This document shows positions 8,520-14,316 of a DNA stretch of 64,000 bases, piece after piece; the stretch's first letter is position 1; each line of letters begins with the position of its first letter. The notes under the pieces were generated by a model. The model was not told the origin of the DNA. It searched no databases and was given only the letters and a program-made list of their open reading frames with translations. Made by a program: the position numbers and the translations under genes. Source of the DNA: an uncultured Oscillospiraceae bacterium (GTDB lineage: Bacteria > Bacillota > Clostridia > Oscillospirales > Acutalibacteraceae); NCBI GenBank assembly GCA_900547305.1, contig URGH01000001.1, positions 1 to 64,000 of the forward strand, in the 5' to 3' direction.

Positions 8520-9931
8520 ATCCTCTCCTCCCCGAAAAAGCGTCTTATATGCGGTATTATACGGCGGGGCGTTTCCTCGGCAATCCGTATGTTTTCCTTC
8601 CATTCTTTAGGAAAATCACCGAAAAAATTGCCTTCAAAAACCTCTTCGGGCGGCAGGTATATAAACTTACCGGCGCATCCCGCTCTGACCGTTATTTCGG
8701 GAAAGGTTCTGTCAAATCTGCCCGCAACGGCATAAAGCCTTGTTTCCTTTTCGTCGCCGTTATCCGTTTCCGAAAAAACGGCGGGCATGGTATTATGTGA
8801 ATGAAAGTCCATAACGTGGATATATCTTTCGGGGTACGGCTCGTCCGCTTCGCTGTTTACCGCTACGTGGGATATTCTCTGTTTCGGAACCTTTATGATA
8901 TATTCCTTTTCTTGCGTGTCATAGAGAATATGCACCAACACCTCATAATGCAGTTCATCCGAAATGCTCTTAAAAAAGCCCATAATCTTTGAAAAGATAT
9001 GAGCGGGTATTTTAGGCAGAGCCGATTCAAAGCCGGGCGTTATACTTTCAAGCTCCCTGATGTTTTCCGTCGGCGCGGTAAAGCGTCCTATTTCGTTTGT
9101 TCTTTGCTCGTACACTCTGCCGTCTTTCGACGGCAGAAGTACAATCGGTTTCTCTGTTTTAAGGGCGTCGGCTTTTGTCAGGCAAAATTCCTTAAAGCCG
9201 GACAGCGCCTCGCCCTTGCTTTGCGCTTTTTTAAATGCCTTAACGGTACATTCGGGGTTTTTATCCGCGTCCGTCTTAGCCTTTTTAAGTGCGTCTTTAA
9301 ATGCCTTGGAGTTCTCGATTTCGGCTTTGATTCCGTAAACCTTATCCGAGCCGGGATTGCTTACGGTTTTTGTTGTTTTGCCGTAGTTCACCGACCATGA
9401 TACGGTTTTCGAATCCGAAAGCTCGGGAAAGTCCGCCTCATACTTTTGACGCAGATCCTCAAAGGTTGCGTCCCTGTCCTCGATTTCCTCCTTTACCTTT
9501 GCGTAGGAGAATATTGCGGGCTTTGCCGCCAACGCTTCAAGCATACGCTTTTCGCTCTGTTGCTCGGCATTTTTAAGTGCCGCCTCAAACGGGTCAAGCA
9601 TCGGCTGCTGTTCGGCGACAGGCTGTACCGGCGGTTGTTGAATTACCGGCTCGGGTTGAACAGCCGGAGCCGCGGTAACCGTAGGTTGTACCTGCGGTAC
9701 GGGTGTGCCGACTGCCTGCTGAATTACAGGCTGTGTCGGGACTTCCGGCTGTGCCGTTTCCGCCTGAACAGACGGCGCCGCTACCTGTTGCGGTGCCGTC
9801 TGTTCCTCGCCCGGCCATACGGCGGCGGGAGTAAACGGCACGCTCTTTGCGCTTGGTGCTTGCTCGGCAGGCACGTTTTCAAAATCGTCCATACTGTCGA
9901 GAAAGCCGTTGATGTTGTCTTGATTGTTCAT
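8516..9931 (-). CDS. JAMM/JAB-domain metalloprotease (PRTRC protein A-like)
   Basis: 471 residues in three parts. Residues about 25-140 are low-complexity and rich in Pro, Gln, Val and Ala; residues about 150-310 are a charged, unassigned region; the C-terminus holds a JAMM metalloprotease domain. The zinc motif is exact: H377-S-H379, seven residues, S387, two residues, D390. A plausible upstream Glu lies in LHYEVLVH. JAMM proteins cleave isopeptide or peptide bonds of ubiquitin-like modifiers. This is the first gene of the operon, after a leader with two terminators, and is coupled to the ThiF gene. No Gly-Gly-tailed modifier is visible nearby. Confidence 0.85.
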   Translation of the reverse strand: MNNQDNINGFLDSMDDFENVPAEQAPSAKSVPFTPAAVWPGEEQTAPQQVAAPSVQAETAQPEVPTQPVIQQAVGTPVPQVQPTVTAAPAVQPEPVIQQPPVQPVAEQQPMLDPFEAALKNAEQQSEKRMLEALAAKPAIFSYAKVKEEIEDRDATFEDLRQKYEADFPELSDSKTVSWSVNYGKTTKTVSNPGSDKVYGIKAEIENSKAFKDALKKAKTDADKNPECTVKAFKKAQSKGEALSGFKEFCLTKADALKTEKPIVLLPSKDGRVYEQRTNEIGRFTAPTENIRELESITPGFESALPKIPAHIFSKIMGFFKSISDELHYEVLVHILYDTQEKEYIIKVPKQRISHVAVNSEADEPYPERYIHVMDFHSHNTMPAVFSETDNGDEKETRLYAVAGRFDRTFPEITVRAGCAGKFIYLPPEEVFEGNFFGDFPKEWKENIRIAEETPRRIIPHIRRFFGEERI

Positions 9932-9961
9932 CCTTCTGTCTCCTTTTGCGCCGTCCGGGAA

Positions 9962-10017
9962 TAAAAATATCTCAAAGAATTAAATTTACACTGTGAATTC
10001 TTTTAAAGATATTTTTA
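9962..10017. repeat. Large inverted repeat before the first operon gene
   Basis: TAAAAATATCTcAAAGAATT and, inverted, TAAAAATATCTttaAAAGAATT flank a 14-base loop. The arms are about 19 bp with one small bulge. The repeat lies 30 bases upstream of the JAMM start codon. It could be an operator, a third hairpin of the leader or a processing site. There is no U-run next to it, so I do not call it a terminator. Confidence 0.65.
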
Positions 10018-10055
10018 AGCCTTTTTGACGCGTTTTCTCTATGTAAAAACAAAAA

Positions 10056-10096
10056 GACCGACCCTCTCTGCTTTAAATACAGAGTTAAGGTCGGTC
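10056..10096 (-). terminator. Second leader terminator
   Basis: GACCGACC and GGTCGGTC form an 8-bp outer stem, with an inner CTCTG/CAGAG stem. In the leftward direction it is followed by five U residues, then U-rich sequence. It lies about 180 bases after the leftward promoter and 125 bases before the JAMM gene, so transcripts must read through it to express the operon. Confidence 0.8.
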
Positions 10097-10150
10097 AATT
10101 TTGCAATTACCGAATTTAATTGTCGGGCGCTTTAGGTTACCCCAAAACGC

Positions 10151-10242
10151 AAAAAAGCCGGACTTCTCCCTTTAAGGGAAAAATCCGACCTGTTTCCTCA
10201 AACCAATGTCTTCAAAGAGACATCACACTCAAACCTTGTTAC
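10151..10242 (-). ncRNA. Predicted short leader RNA of the element operon
   Basis: A transcript starting about 10242 would be roughly 90 nt. It holds a hairpin around ATGTCT/AGACAT (which also contains a 3-codon ATG-TCT-CTT-TGA mini-ORF after an AAGG sequence), a repeated GGTTTGAG, and then a terminator hairpin with six U residues. It may be an independent small RNA or an attenuator whose read-through turns on the operon. Coordinates are estimates from promoter and terminator positions. Confidence 0.55.
10157..10189 (-). terminator. First leader terminator
   Basis: Read leftward, GTCGGA pairs with TCCGGC (one G-U), enclosing an inner TCCCTTTAAGGGA hairpin, and is followed by six U residues at 10151-10156. 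It ends the predicted 90-nt leader RNA. Confidence 0.8.
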
Positions 10243-10248
10243 ATTCAT

Positions 10249-10277
10249 ATTATATATGGTATAAGGTGAGTTGTCAA
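10249..10277 (-). promoter_or_regulatory. Perfect-consensus sigma-A promoter for leader/operon
   Basis: Leftward TTGACA at 10277-10272 and TATAAT at 10254-10249 are separated by exactly 17 bases. Both hexamers match the consensus fully, so this should be a very strong promoter. It fires into the leader RNA and the two terminators ahead of the JAMM-ThiF operon. Confidence 0.85.
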
Positions 10278-10305
10278 CGAAAATTTATTTTTACGCTTTA
10301 AAAAC

Positions 10306-10333
10306 TTGACTTTTCTGTGCATTGTGGTATAAT
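10306..10333 (+). promoter_or_regulatory. Promoter of the antitoxin RNA
   Basis: TTGACT (10306-10311), a 16-base spacer and TATAAT (10328-10333). It drives a short rightward transcript that converges on the holin-like toxin gene. Confidence 0.8.
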
Positions 10334-10339
10334 ATAAGT

Positions 10340-10431
10340 GAAATAAGGCAAACCGATAGACGGTTAGCCCATTCTTGTGATTAGAAATAAATCGCCAAGT
10401 TTGGAACGCTCGGGCGGTTTATTTCTTTTTT
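10340..10431 (+). ncRNA. Antisense antitoxin RNA of the type I toxin locus
   Basis: A rightward transcript of about 90 nt is defined by a strong promoter and a terminator whose 12-bp stem is AAATAAATCGCC (10385-10396) with GGCGGTTTATTT (10413-10424), then CTTTTTT. Its 3' end is antisense to the stop codon and last codons of the toxin gene. Its 5' end (AATAAGGCAAACC..ACGGTTAGC) resembles the 5' end of the toxin mRNA (AATAAGGTGAACC..ACGGTTAGC). This convergent design resembles the Fst/par and TxpA/RatA families. The RNA itself is inferred, not observed. Confidence 0.75.
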
Positions 10432-10505
10432 GTTATGTTATAAACAAGTGTTATGACACCTATAATGAGTGTTCCGAAAAGGAATAAATCACTATATGTA
10501 ACCAT
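10419..10505 (-). CDS. Holin-like type I toxin peptide
   Basis: A 28-codon ORF too short for usual calling. The peptide starts MVTYSDLFLFG, continues with a hydrophobic segment TLIIGVITLVYNI and ends TKKK. A single membrane helix with a Lys-rich tail is the pattern of the holin-like toxin family (Fst/TxpA/BsrG type), which depolarises or damages the membrane. The ribosome site AAGGGGGTGG lies 5-8 bases before the ATG and is preceded by an 8-bp hairpin (CAGAGGGT/ACCCTCTG) that could limit translation. An antisense RNA overlaps its 3' end. It probably stabilises the element. Confidence 0.85.
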   Translation of the reverse strand: MVTYSDLFLFGTLIIGVITLVYNITKKK

Positions 10506-10597
10506 CAGCACCACCCCCTTATACAGAGGGTGAAAAGATACCCTCTGAAAAAGAGAGCTAACCGTCCACCGTTTAAGGTTCACCTTATTCCGACAAT

Positions 10598-10626
10598 ATT
10601 ATACCATTATATTCATATATTTGCAA
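10598..10626 (-). promoter_or_regulatory. Promoter of the toxin mRNA
   Basis: Leftward TTGCAA (10626-10621), a 17-base spacer and TATAAT (10603-10598). The 5' untranslated region is about 85 nt and contains a hairpin upstream of the ribosome site. Confidence 0.8.
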
Positions 10627-10667
10627 GCATAATAAGCACTGTAAAATTTAATGAGATTTTTTTAATA

Positions 10668-10935
10668 ATGGGGGAGGTTTTCTCGGCCCATTTCAGACTA
10701 TGAATATAGATAGCGCAATAAAAGCGCTTTACGAACCTTGAAAAATATGCCGAGAGGCATTATAGAAAGCATACCGTAAAACGGCGGGAGAGCGACGTCA
10801 AAAAACGTAAAAGGCAGAGATGTGACAACTTCTGTTCGCGAAGATCCCGAAAAAGGCACTTGCCGTGGGCTTGGACGGCAAGCGGGCGCAGTCGGCTCGG
10901 TGCGGTATGTCCCTGCGGAGGGGCTTAAATACTCC
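10668..10935 (+). ncRNA. Probable structured noncoding RNA, possible pseudoknot
   Basis: No convincing ORF fills this stretch, yet it is more GC-rich than its surroundings and dense in helices. I see ATGCC-GAGA-GGCAT (GNRA loop), CCGT-AAA-ACGG, a GCGC/GCGC hairpin and CTTGCCG/CGGCAAG. AGGTT (10675) can pair with AACCT (10734) and CTCGGC (10682) with GCCGAG (10749), crossing each other as a pseudoknot. The strand is uncertain. The size and the integrase neighbourhood are compatible with known ornate clostridial RNAs such as raiA, but I cannot confirm a match. Confidence 0.5.
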
Positions 10936-10997
10936 GTATCAATTATTATAAATCCACAGGTAATTCCCTATTGCACTTATAATTGGAAAAGTCAAAT

Positions 10998-11091
10998 TTG
11001 ACAAATTTCGGATTTTGTGTATATACTGAATGCAAGCTCTGCAAAGAGCTATGTTGACTGCTGCTCCGGGACATTTACACAAAACCGAAAT
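10998..11091 (+). promoter_or_regulatory. Recombinase-region promoter inside an inverted repeat
   Basis: TTGACA (10998), 18-base spacer, TATACT (11022). The spacer is occupied by ATTTCGGATTTTGTGTA (11005-11021), and its near-exact inverse TACACAAAACCGAAAT is at 11076-11091. Between them AGCTCT-gcaa-AGAGCT forms a further hairpin. The layout suggests an autoregulatory operator or a recombinase binding/attachment site. Confidence 0.65.
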
Positions 11092-11112
11092 ATTGAAAGG
11101 TGATGTGTAAAA

Positions 11113-11265
11113 ATGTCTGAAAAACAAAAAACGGAGCTTAATGCGGAACAGTATTATGCATATAAAAACATGTCCTTTATTGTAAAGCCTGTTTTTCGCG
11201 AAAAAGGCAAAAGCCTATGCGAACTTCTGCTGCATCTTATAAAGAGAGATGTTGAACATAATTGA
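11113..11265 (+). CDS. Small TnpW-like protein next to serine recombinase
   Basis: 50 residues, missed by length filters. The ribosome site GAAAGGTGATG precedes the ATG. The C-terminal half (FREKGKSLCELLLHLIKR) resembles small transposon proteins of the TnpW type found beside TnpX/TndX serine recombinases, which usually show an aromatic-K-G-x2-L pattern followed by an Ile/Leu-rich helix. It follows a good promoter and precedes the recombinase gene by 57 bases in the same direction. Assignment is by pattern and position. Confidence 0.6.
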   Translation: MSEKQKTELNAEQYYAYKNMSFIVKPVFREKGKSLCELLLHLIKRDVEHN

Positions 11266-11322
11266 TTCGTATGCAGTTGACGCAAAGCGTACTGCTTATT
11301 TGACTGCGGAACAGGAGGAATT

Positions 11323-13023
11323 ATGAATTGGACAAAAAAGAGAAAAATTTGCTCGGACGTAGCATTTCTTTACGAGCGCTTGTCACGCGATGATGATTTA
11401 GAAGGTGAAAGCTACAGCATCGCAACTCAAAAAAAGCTGCTGACGAAGGTTGCAAAGGAAAAAGGATATACACATATAGTACATTTCTTTGACGACGGTA
11501 TTTCGGGAGTTACAATGAATCGCCCGAAATTCAACGAAATGATTGAGCAACTGAAGCTCGGTAAGGGTGGAGCTGTCTTTGTTAAGGACTTGTCACGACT
11601 CGGCAGGAATTATATCGAGGTCGGCCGTTTGATTGAAGAATTCTTTCCCGAAAACGGAATCAGACTTGTAGCAGTATCGGACGGAATCGATTCATTTGAG
11701 GGAGAAAGCGAATTTGCACCGATAAAGAATTTATTTAACGAATGGTATTCACGCGATATAAGCAAGAAAAGAAGAATCAGTAATAAAGTAAAGGGTTCTT
11801 CCGGCGTACCGTTAGGCGCTCCGCCATACGGCTATAAGCGGGATGAAAAGGATTCGAATTATTGGGTTATCGACGAAGAAGCGGCGAACGTTGTTAAAAT
11901 GATTGACACCTTAACTCTTTCCGGTTACGGTACAAATCAGATAGCGACAATGCTTTCCGAAAAGATGATTCTTACTCCGACGGCATATGCGGTATCCAAA
12001 GGGTATAAAAAGCCCCTGAAACAGCATACTGCAGGTCCGTACAGTTGGAACTCCACAACTGTCATAAAAATTCTCAATTTACGGGAATATTGCGGTGATG
12101 TCATTAACTTCAAAACTTATTCCATATCGTATAAAAGCAAAAAGAGATTCAAAAATGATCCGGAAGATATGATGATATTCGAAAATGTTCACGAGCCTAT
12201 ACGAGACAGGGCAACATTTGAAAGAATACAGGAAATGCGCGGGAATCTGCGCAGGCGGAACTTGAGCAACGGTGAGCACAATATGTTTTCCGGATTGCTT
12301 GTATGTTCCGATTGCGGTTGCAAATTGGGCTATCATTTTAATCAAAAAAATCCGAGTATCAAGTATTTTAACTGTCCGAACAACAATAAAGGCAAACTGA
12401 AAAAATGTATGTCAACACATTATGTGCGCGTGGATTTTTTGGAACAAATCGTCTTGAGTGAAATACGGCGTCTGACACGCTTTGCCGGAAAGTACGAGGA
12501 AGAATTCACAAGTGCGGTTACGGCATATTCCAAGACTGTTTTGGAAAGCAATAAGCGAATATGCAGCGGAGAGTTAAACTCTCTTATTTCCCGTAACAGT
12601 GAAATAGACAGATTGTTTGAACACCTTTACGAAGACAATGCATCGGGAAAAATATCTGATGAGCGCTTTGCGAAGCTTTCGTCAAAGTACGAATCCGAAC
12701 AAAAATCTATTTCCGAAAGAGTGGAAGAGCTTAAAAAAGCCTATGATGAAATGGCTAACGAATCAAGTAAGACCGAGAGCTTTATAAGGGCGGTAAAAAA
12801 GTATACACGGGTGAAAAAGCTAACCCCCTTAATGCTGAACGAGCTTATTGAAAAAATCGAGGTTTTCCAAACCGAAATCGTTGACGGTAAGAGAACTCAA
12901 AAAATAGTTATTTATTATAATTGCATAGGCGCGGTAAGTATTCCGAAGGATGTTCCGGTTCCGAATGTTGAAGTGACATTGGGAACCAGGCAGGGTGTTG
13001 AACTAACATACATTTCCGCATAA
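11323..13023 (+). CDS. Large serine recombinase (TnpX/TndX type)
   Basis: 566 residues. The N-terminal resolvase domain contains LYERLSRDDD (catalytic Ser in ERLSRDD), FFDDGISGVTMNRP and VKDLSRLGRN. A recombinase domain follows (GSSGVPLGAPPYGYKRD), then a zinc ribbon (CSDCGCKLGYH and, later, NCPNNNKGKLKKC), a coiled-coil stretch and a C-terminal DUF4368-like segment. Such enzymes excise and integrate elements between short attachment sites. The ribosome site AGGAGG lies 5 bases before the ATG. The gene points towards ssrA and is the last gene before it, so this is probably the integrase of the element. Confidence 0.93.
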   Translation: MNWTKKRKICSDVAFLYERLSRDDDLEGESYSIATQKKLLTKVAKEKGYTHIVHFFDDGISGVTMNRPKFNEMIEQLKLGKGGAVFVKDLSRLGRNYIEVGRLIEEFFPENGIRLVAVSDGIDSFEGESEFAPIKNLFNEWYSRDISKKRRISNKVKGSSGVPLGAPPYGYKRDEKDSNYWVIDEEAANVVKMIDTLTLSGYGTNQIATMLSEKMILTPTAYAVSKGYKKPLKQHTAGPYSWNSTTVIKILNLREYCGDVINFKTYSISYKSKKRFKNDPEDMMIFENVHEPIRDRATFERIQEMRGNLRRRNLSNGEHNMFSGLLVCSDCGCKLGYHFNQKNPSIKYFNCPNNNKGKLKKCMSTHYVRVDFLEQIVLSEIRRLTRFAGKYEEEFTSAVTAYSKTVLESNKRICSGELNSLISRNSEIDRLFEHLYEDNASGKISDERFAKLSSKYESEQKSISERVEELKKAYDEMANESSKTESFIRAVKKYTRVKKLTPLMLNELIEKIEVFQTEIVDGKRTQKIVIYYNCIGAVSIPKDVPVPNVEVTLGTRQGVELTYISA

Positions 13024-13052
13024 AAATTGAATGTTGTGTAAATCGGTCAAAA

Positions 13053-13093
13053 AAGATGTTCTTATAGAAAATGAAATCCCATAAGAACATCTT
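13053..13093 (-). terminator. Terminator of ssrA (and of the recombinase on the other strand)
   Basis: AAGATGTTCTTAT (13053-13065) pairs perfectly with ATAAGAACATCTT (13081-13093). Read leftward it is followed by six T residues, so it terminates the tmRNA transcript. It also marks host DNA, so the element boundary should lie to its left. Confidence 0.85.
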
Positions 13094-13096
13094 GAG

Positions 13097-13443
13097 TGGT
13101 GGAGGCGATGGGAGTCGAACCCATGTCCAAAAATCAATCCGTATCGGCGTCTCCGAGCGCAGACGTTTATTTACATTCCCTTACGCGGACGTCAGACGTC
13201 AGACTTCCGCGCTTGGTAGCTCCCAAGCCGTGACAGGGGTAGGAGCGCGCCCATGTTCACGTTCACCGCTAAAATGACACCCTAACCGGGTCGCGGTGCT
13301 CCCGGGTCGGATGAGCAGCCTAAATTAGGCTGCTAAAGCAACTTTATTGTTGTCAGTTAATTTTGTTTGCGGATTTTATAGCGGTTCCGCACCGCTGCTC
13401 GCTTCCGATACTTCAAAATCCCTGTCGAAACCTTTACGCCCCC
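13097..13443 (-). ncRNA. ssrA: Transfer-messenger RNA
   Basis: The RNA starts GGGGGCGTAAAGGTTTCGAC and ends GGGTTCGACTCCCATCGCC followed by TCCACCA, the conserved tRNA-like ends of tmRNA; the CCA is encoded. Ends pair as GGGGGCG with CGCCTCC. The tag frame ends at TAA (13325-13327) and encodes a C-terminus TDNNKVALAA, a typical proteolysis tag ending ALAA; I could not fix the resume codon. tmRNA rescues stalled ribosomes with SmpB, which is encoded immediately upstream on the same strand. The 3' end of ssrA is a frequent integration site, and the mobile element lies right beside it. Confidence 0.95.
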
Positions 13444-13471
13444 GTATATATAATACGCCGAAACGGCGGTA

Positions 13472-13930
13472 TTACCTGTTTTGTTCTTTCAGCGCTCTGT
13501 CAATTGCCCTTGCGGCGTCGCGCTTTGCCGCCGTTTCGCGTTTATCGTGCAGCTTTTTGCCCTTGCAAAGCCCCAGCTGCACCTTGACAAGCGAACCCTT
13601 GAAATAGAGCGACAGCGGAACAAGCGCCAGCCCCTCCTGCTTTACCGCGCCTAAAAGCCGCATTATTTCGCGCTTATGGAGCAGCAGCCGCCTGTTTCTT
13701 GAGGGGTCCTTGTTAAAAATATTCCCATGCTCATAAGGGCTTATATGCAACTGCTTTATTATCATTTCGCCGCCGTCCACGCTGCACCACGCATCTTTCA
13801 GGTTAGCGCCGCCCTGACGGATAGACTTAATCTCCGTGCCGGAAAGCTCAATACCGCATTCAAAGCTTTCAAGCACGAAATACTCGTGAAAAGCCTTTTT
13901 GTTGGTCGTTATTGTTTTTGTGTTTTCCAT
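13472..13930 (-). CDS. smpB: SsrA-binding protein SmpB
   Basis: 152 residues, the normal size. Signatures include KKAFHEYFVLESFECGIEL, GTEIKSIRQGGANLKDAW, then HISPYEHGNIFNKDPSRNRR and RRLLLHKREI, with a C-terminal tail KRETAAKRDAARAIDRALK. SmpB binds the tRNA-like domain of tmRNA and places it in the ribosome. The tmRNA gene begins 28 bases downstream on the same strand, so they probably share the promoter at 13958-13986. Confidence 0.97.
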   Translation of the reverse strand: MENTKTITTNKKAFHEYFVLESFECGIELSGTEIKSIRQGGANLKDAWCSVDGGEMIIKQLHISPYEHGNIFNKDPSRNRRLLLHKREIMRLLGAVKQEGLALVPLSLYFKGSLVKVQLGLCKGKKLHDKRETAAKRDAARAIDRALKEQNR

Positions 13931-13957
13931 TTGCGCACCTCCCGTCAGCCTGACTTC

Positions 13958-13986
13958 AGTATAACACAGCCTACAGCATGTTTCAA
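13958..13986 (-). promoter_or_regulatory. Promoter of smpB-ssrA
   Basis: Leftward TTGAAA (13986-13981), 17-base spacer, TATACT (13963-13958), followed by the smpB ribosome site GGGAGGTG. Confidence 0.75.
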
Positions 13987-14006
13987 GTGAATATTGTCGA
14001 AAAAAA

Positions 14007-14039
14007 CGAACGTCTGCGGAATAGCTCTGCAGGCGTTCG
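14007..14039 (-). terminator. Terminator after ferredoxin gene
   Basis: Leftward CGAACG-c-CTGC pairs with GCAG-a-CGTTCG, followed by seven T residues. It separates the ferredoxin from smpB. Confidence 0.85.
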
Positions 14040-14056
14040 CTATGTTCTGATATTTA

Positions 14057-14242
14057 TCAGTCCTCGGCAATTGCCTCTACGGGACATCCGGCAGCACAAG
14101 CTCCGCAGCTGCAGCACTTGTCAGCGTCTATCTCGTAATGCTCGGCACCCTCGGATATAGCGTCGCAGGGACATCCGGCAGCGCAAGCTCCGCAGCTGAT
14201 GCAAGAATCGGAAATAACATAAGCCATCAAAAACACCTCCAT
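14057..14242 (-). CDS. 2[4Fe-4S] ferredoxin
   Basis: 61 residues with two CxxCxxCxxxCP clusters: CISCGACAAGCPCDAI and CCSCGACAAGCPVEAI. This is the clostridial 8-Fe ferredoxin pattern, a small soluble electron carrier for pyruvate and other oxidoreductases. It has its own ribosome site (GGAGGTG) and terminator and appears to be monocistronic. Confidence 0.95.
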   Translation of the reverse strand: MEVFLMAYVISDSCISCGACAAGCPCDAISEGAEHYEIDADKCCSCGACAAGCPVEAIAED

Positions 14243-14316
14243 AGCCTGTTTTTACTTATTGTAACAATATTCGACTCAAAATGCAAGTAAAATATTATTC
14301 CAATTTGTATAATTAT

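Noticed and set aside
9446..9964. 172-codon rightward ORF and 74-codon Gly/Thr-rich leftward ORF
   Set aside because: Both are shadows of the low-complexity Pro/Gln-rich part of the JAMM gene.
10669..10920. Possible Arg/Lys-rich protein in the structured segment
   Set aside because: The frame has no start codon with a ribosome site and is very basic and repetitive; dense RNA helices explain the sequence better.
10939..11127. 62-codon leftward ORF before the recombinase
   Set aside because: It crosses the recombinase promoter and inverted repeat and has no ribosome site.
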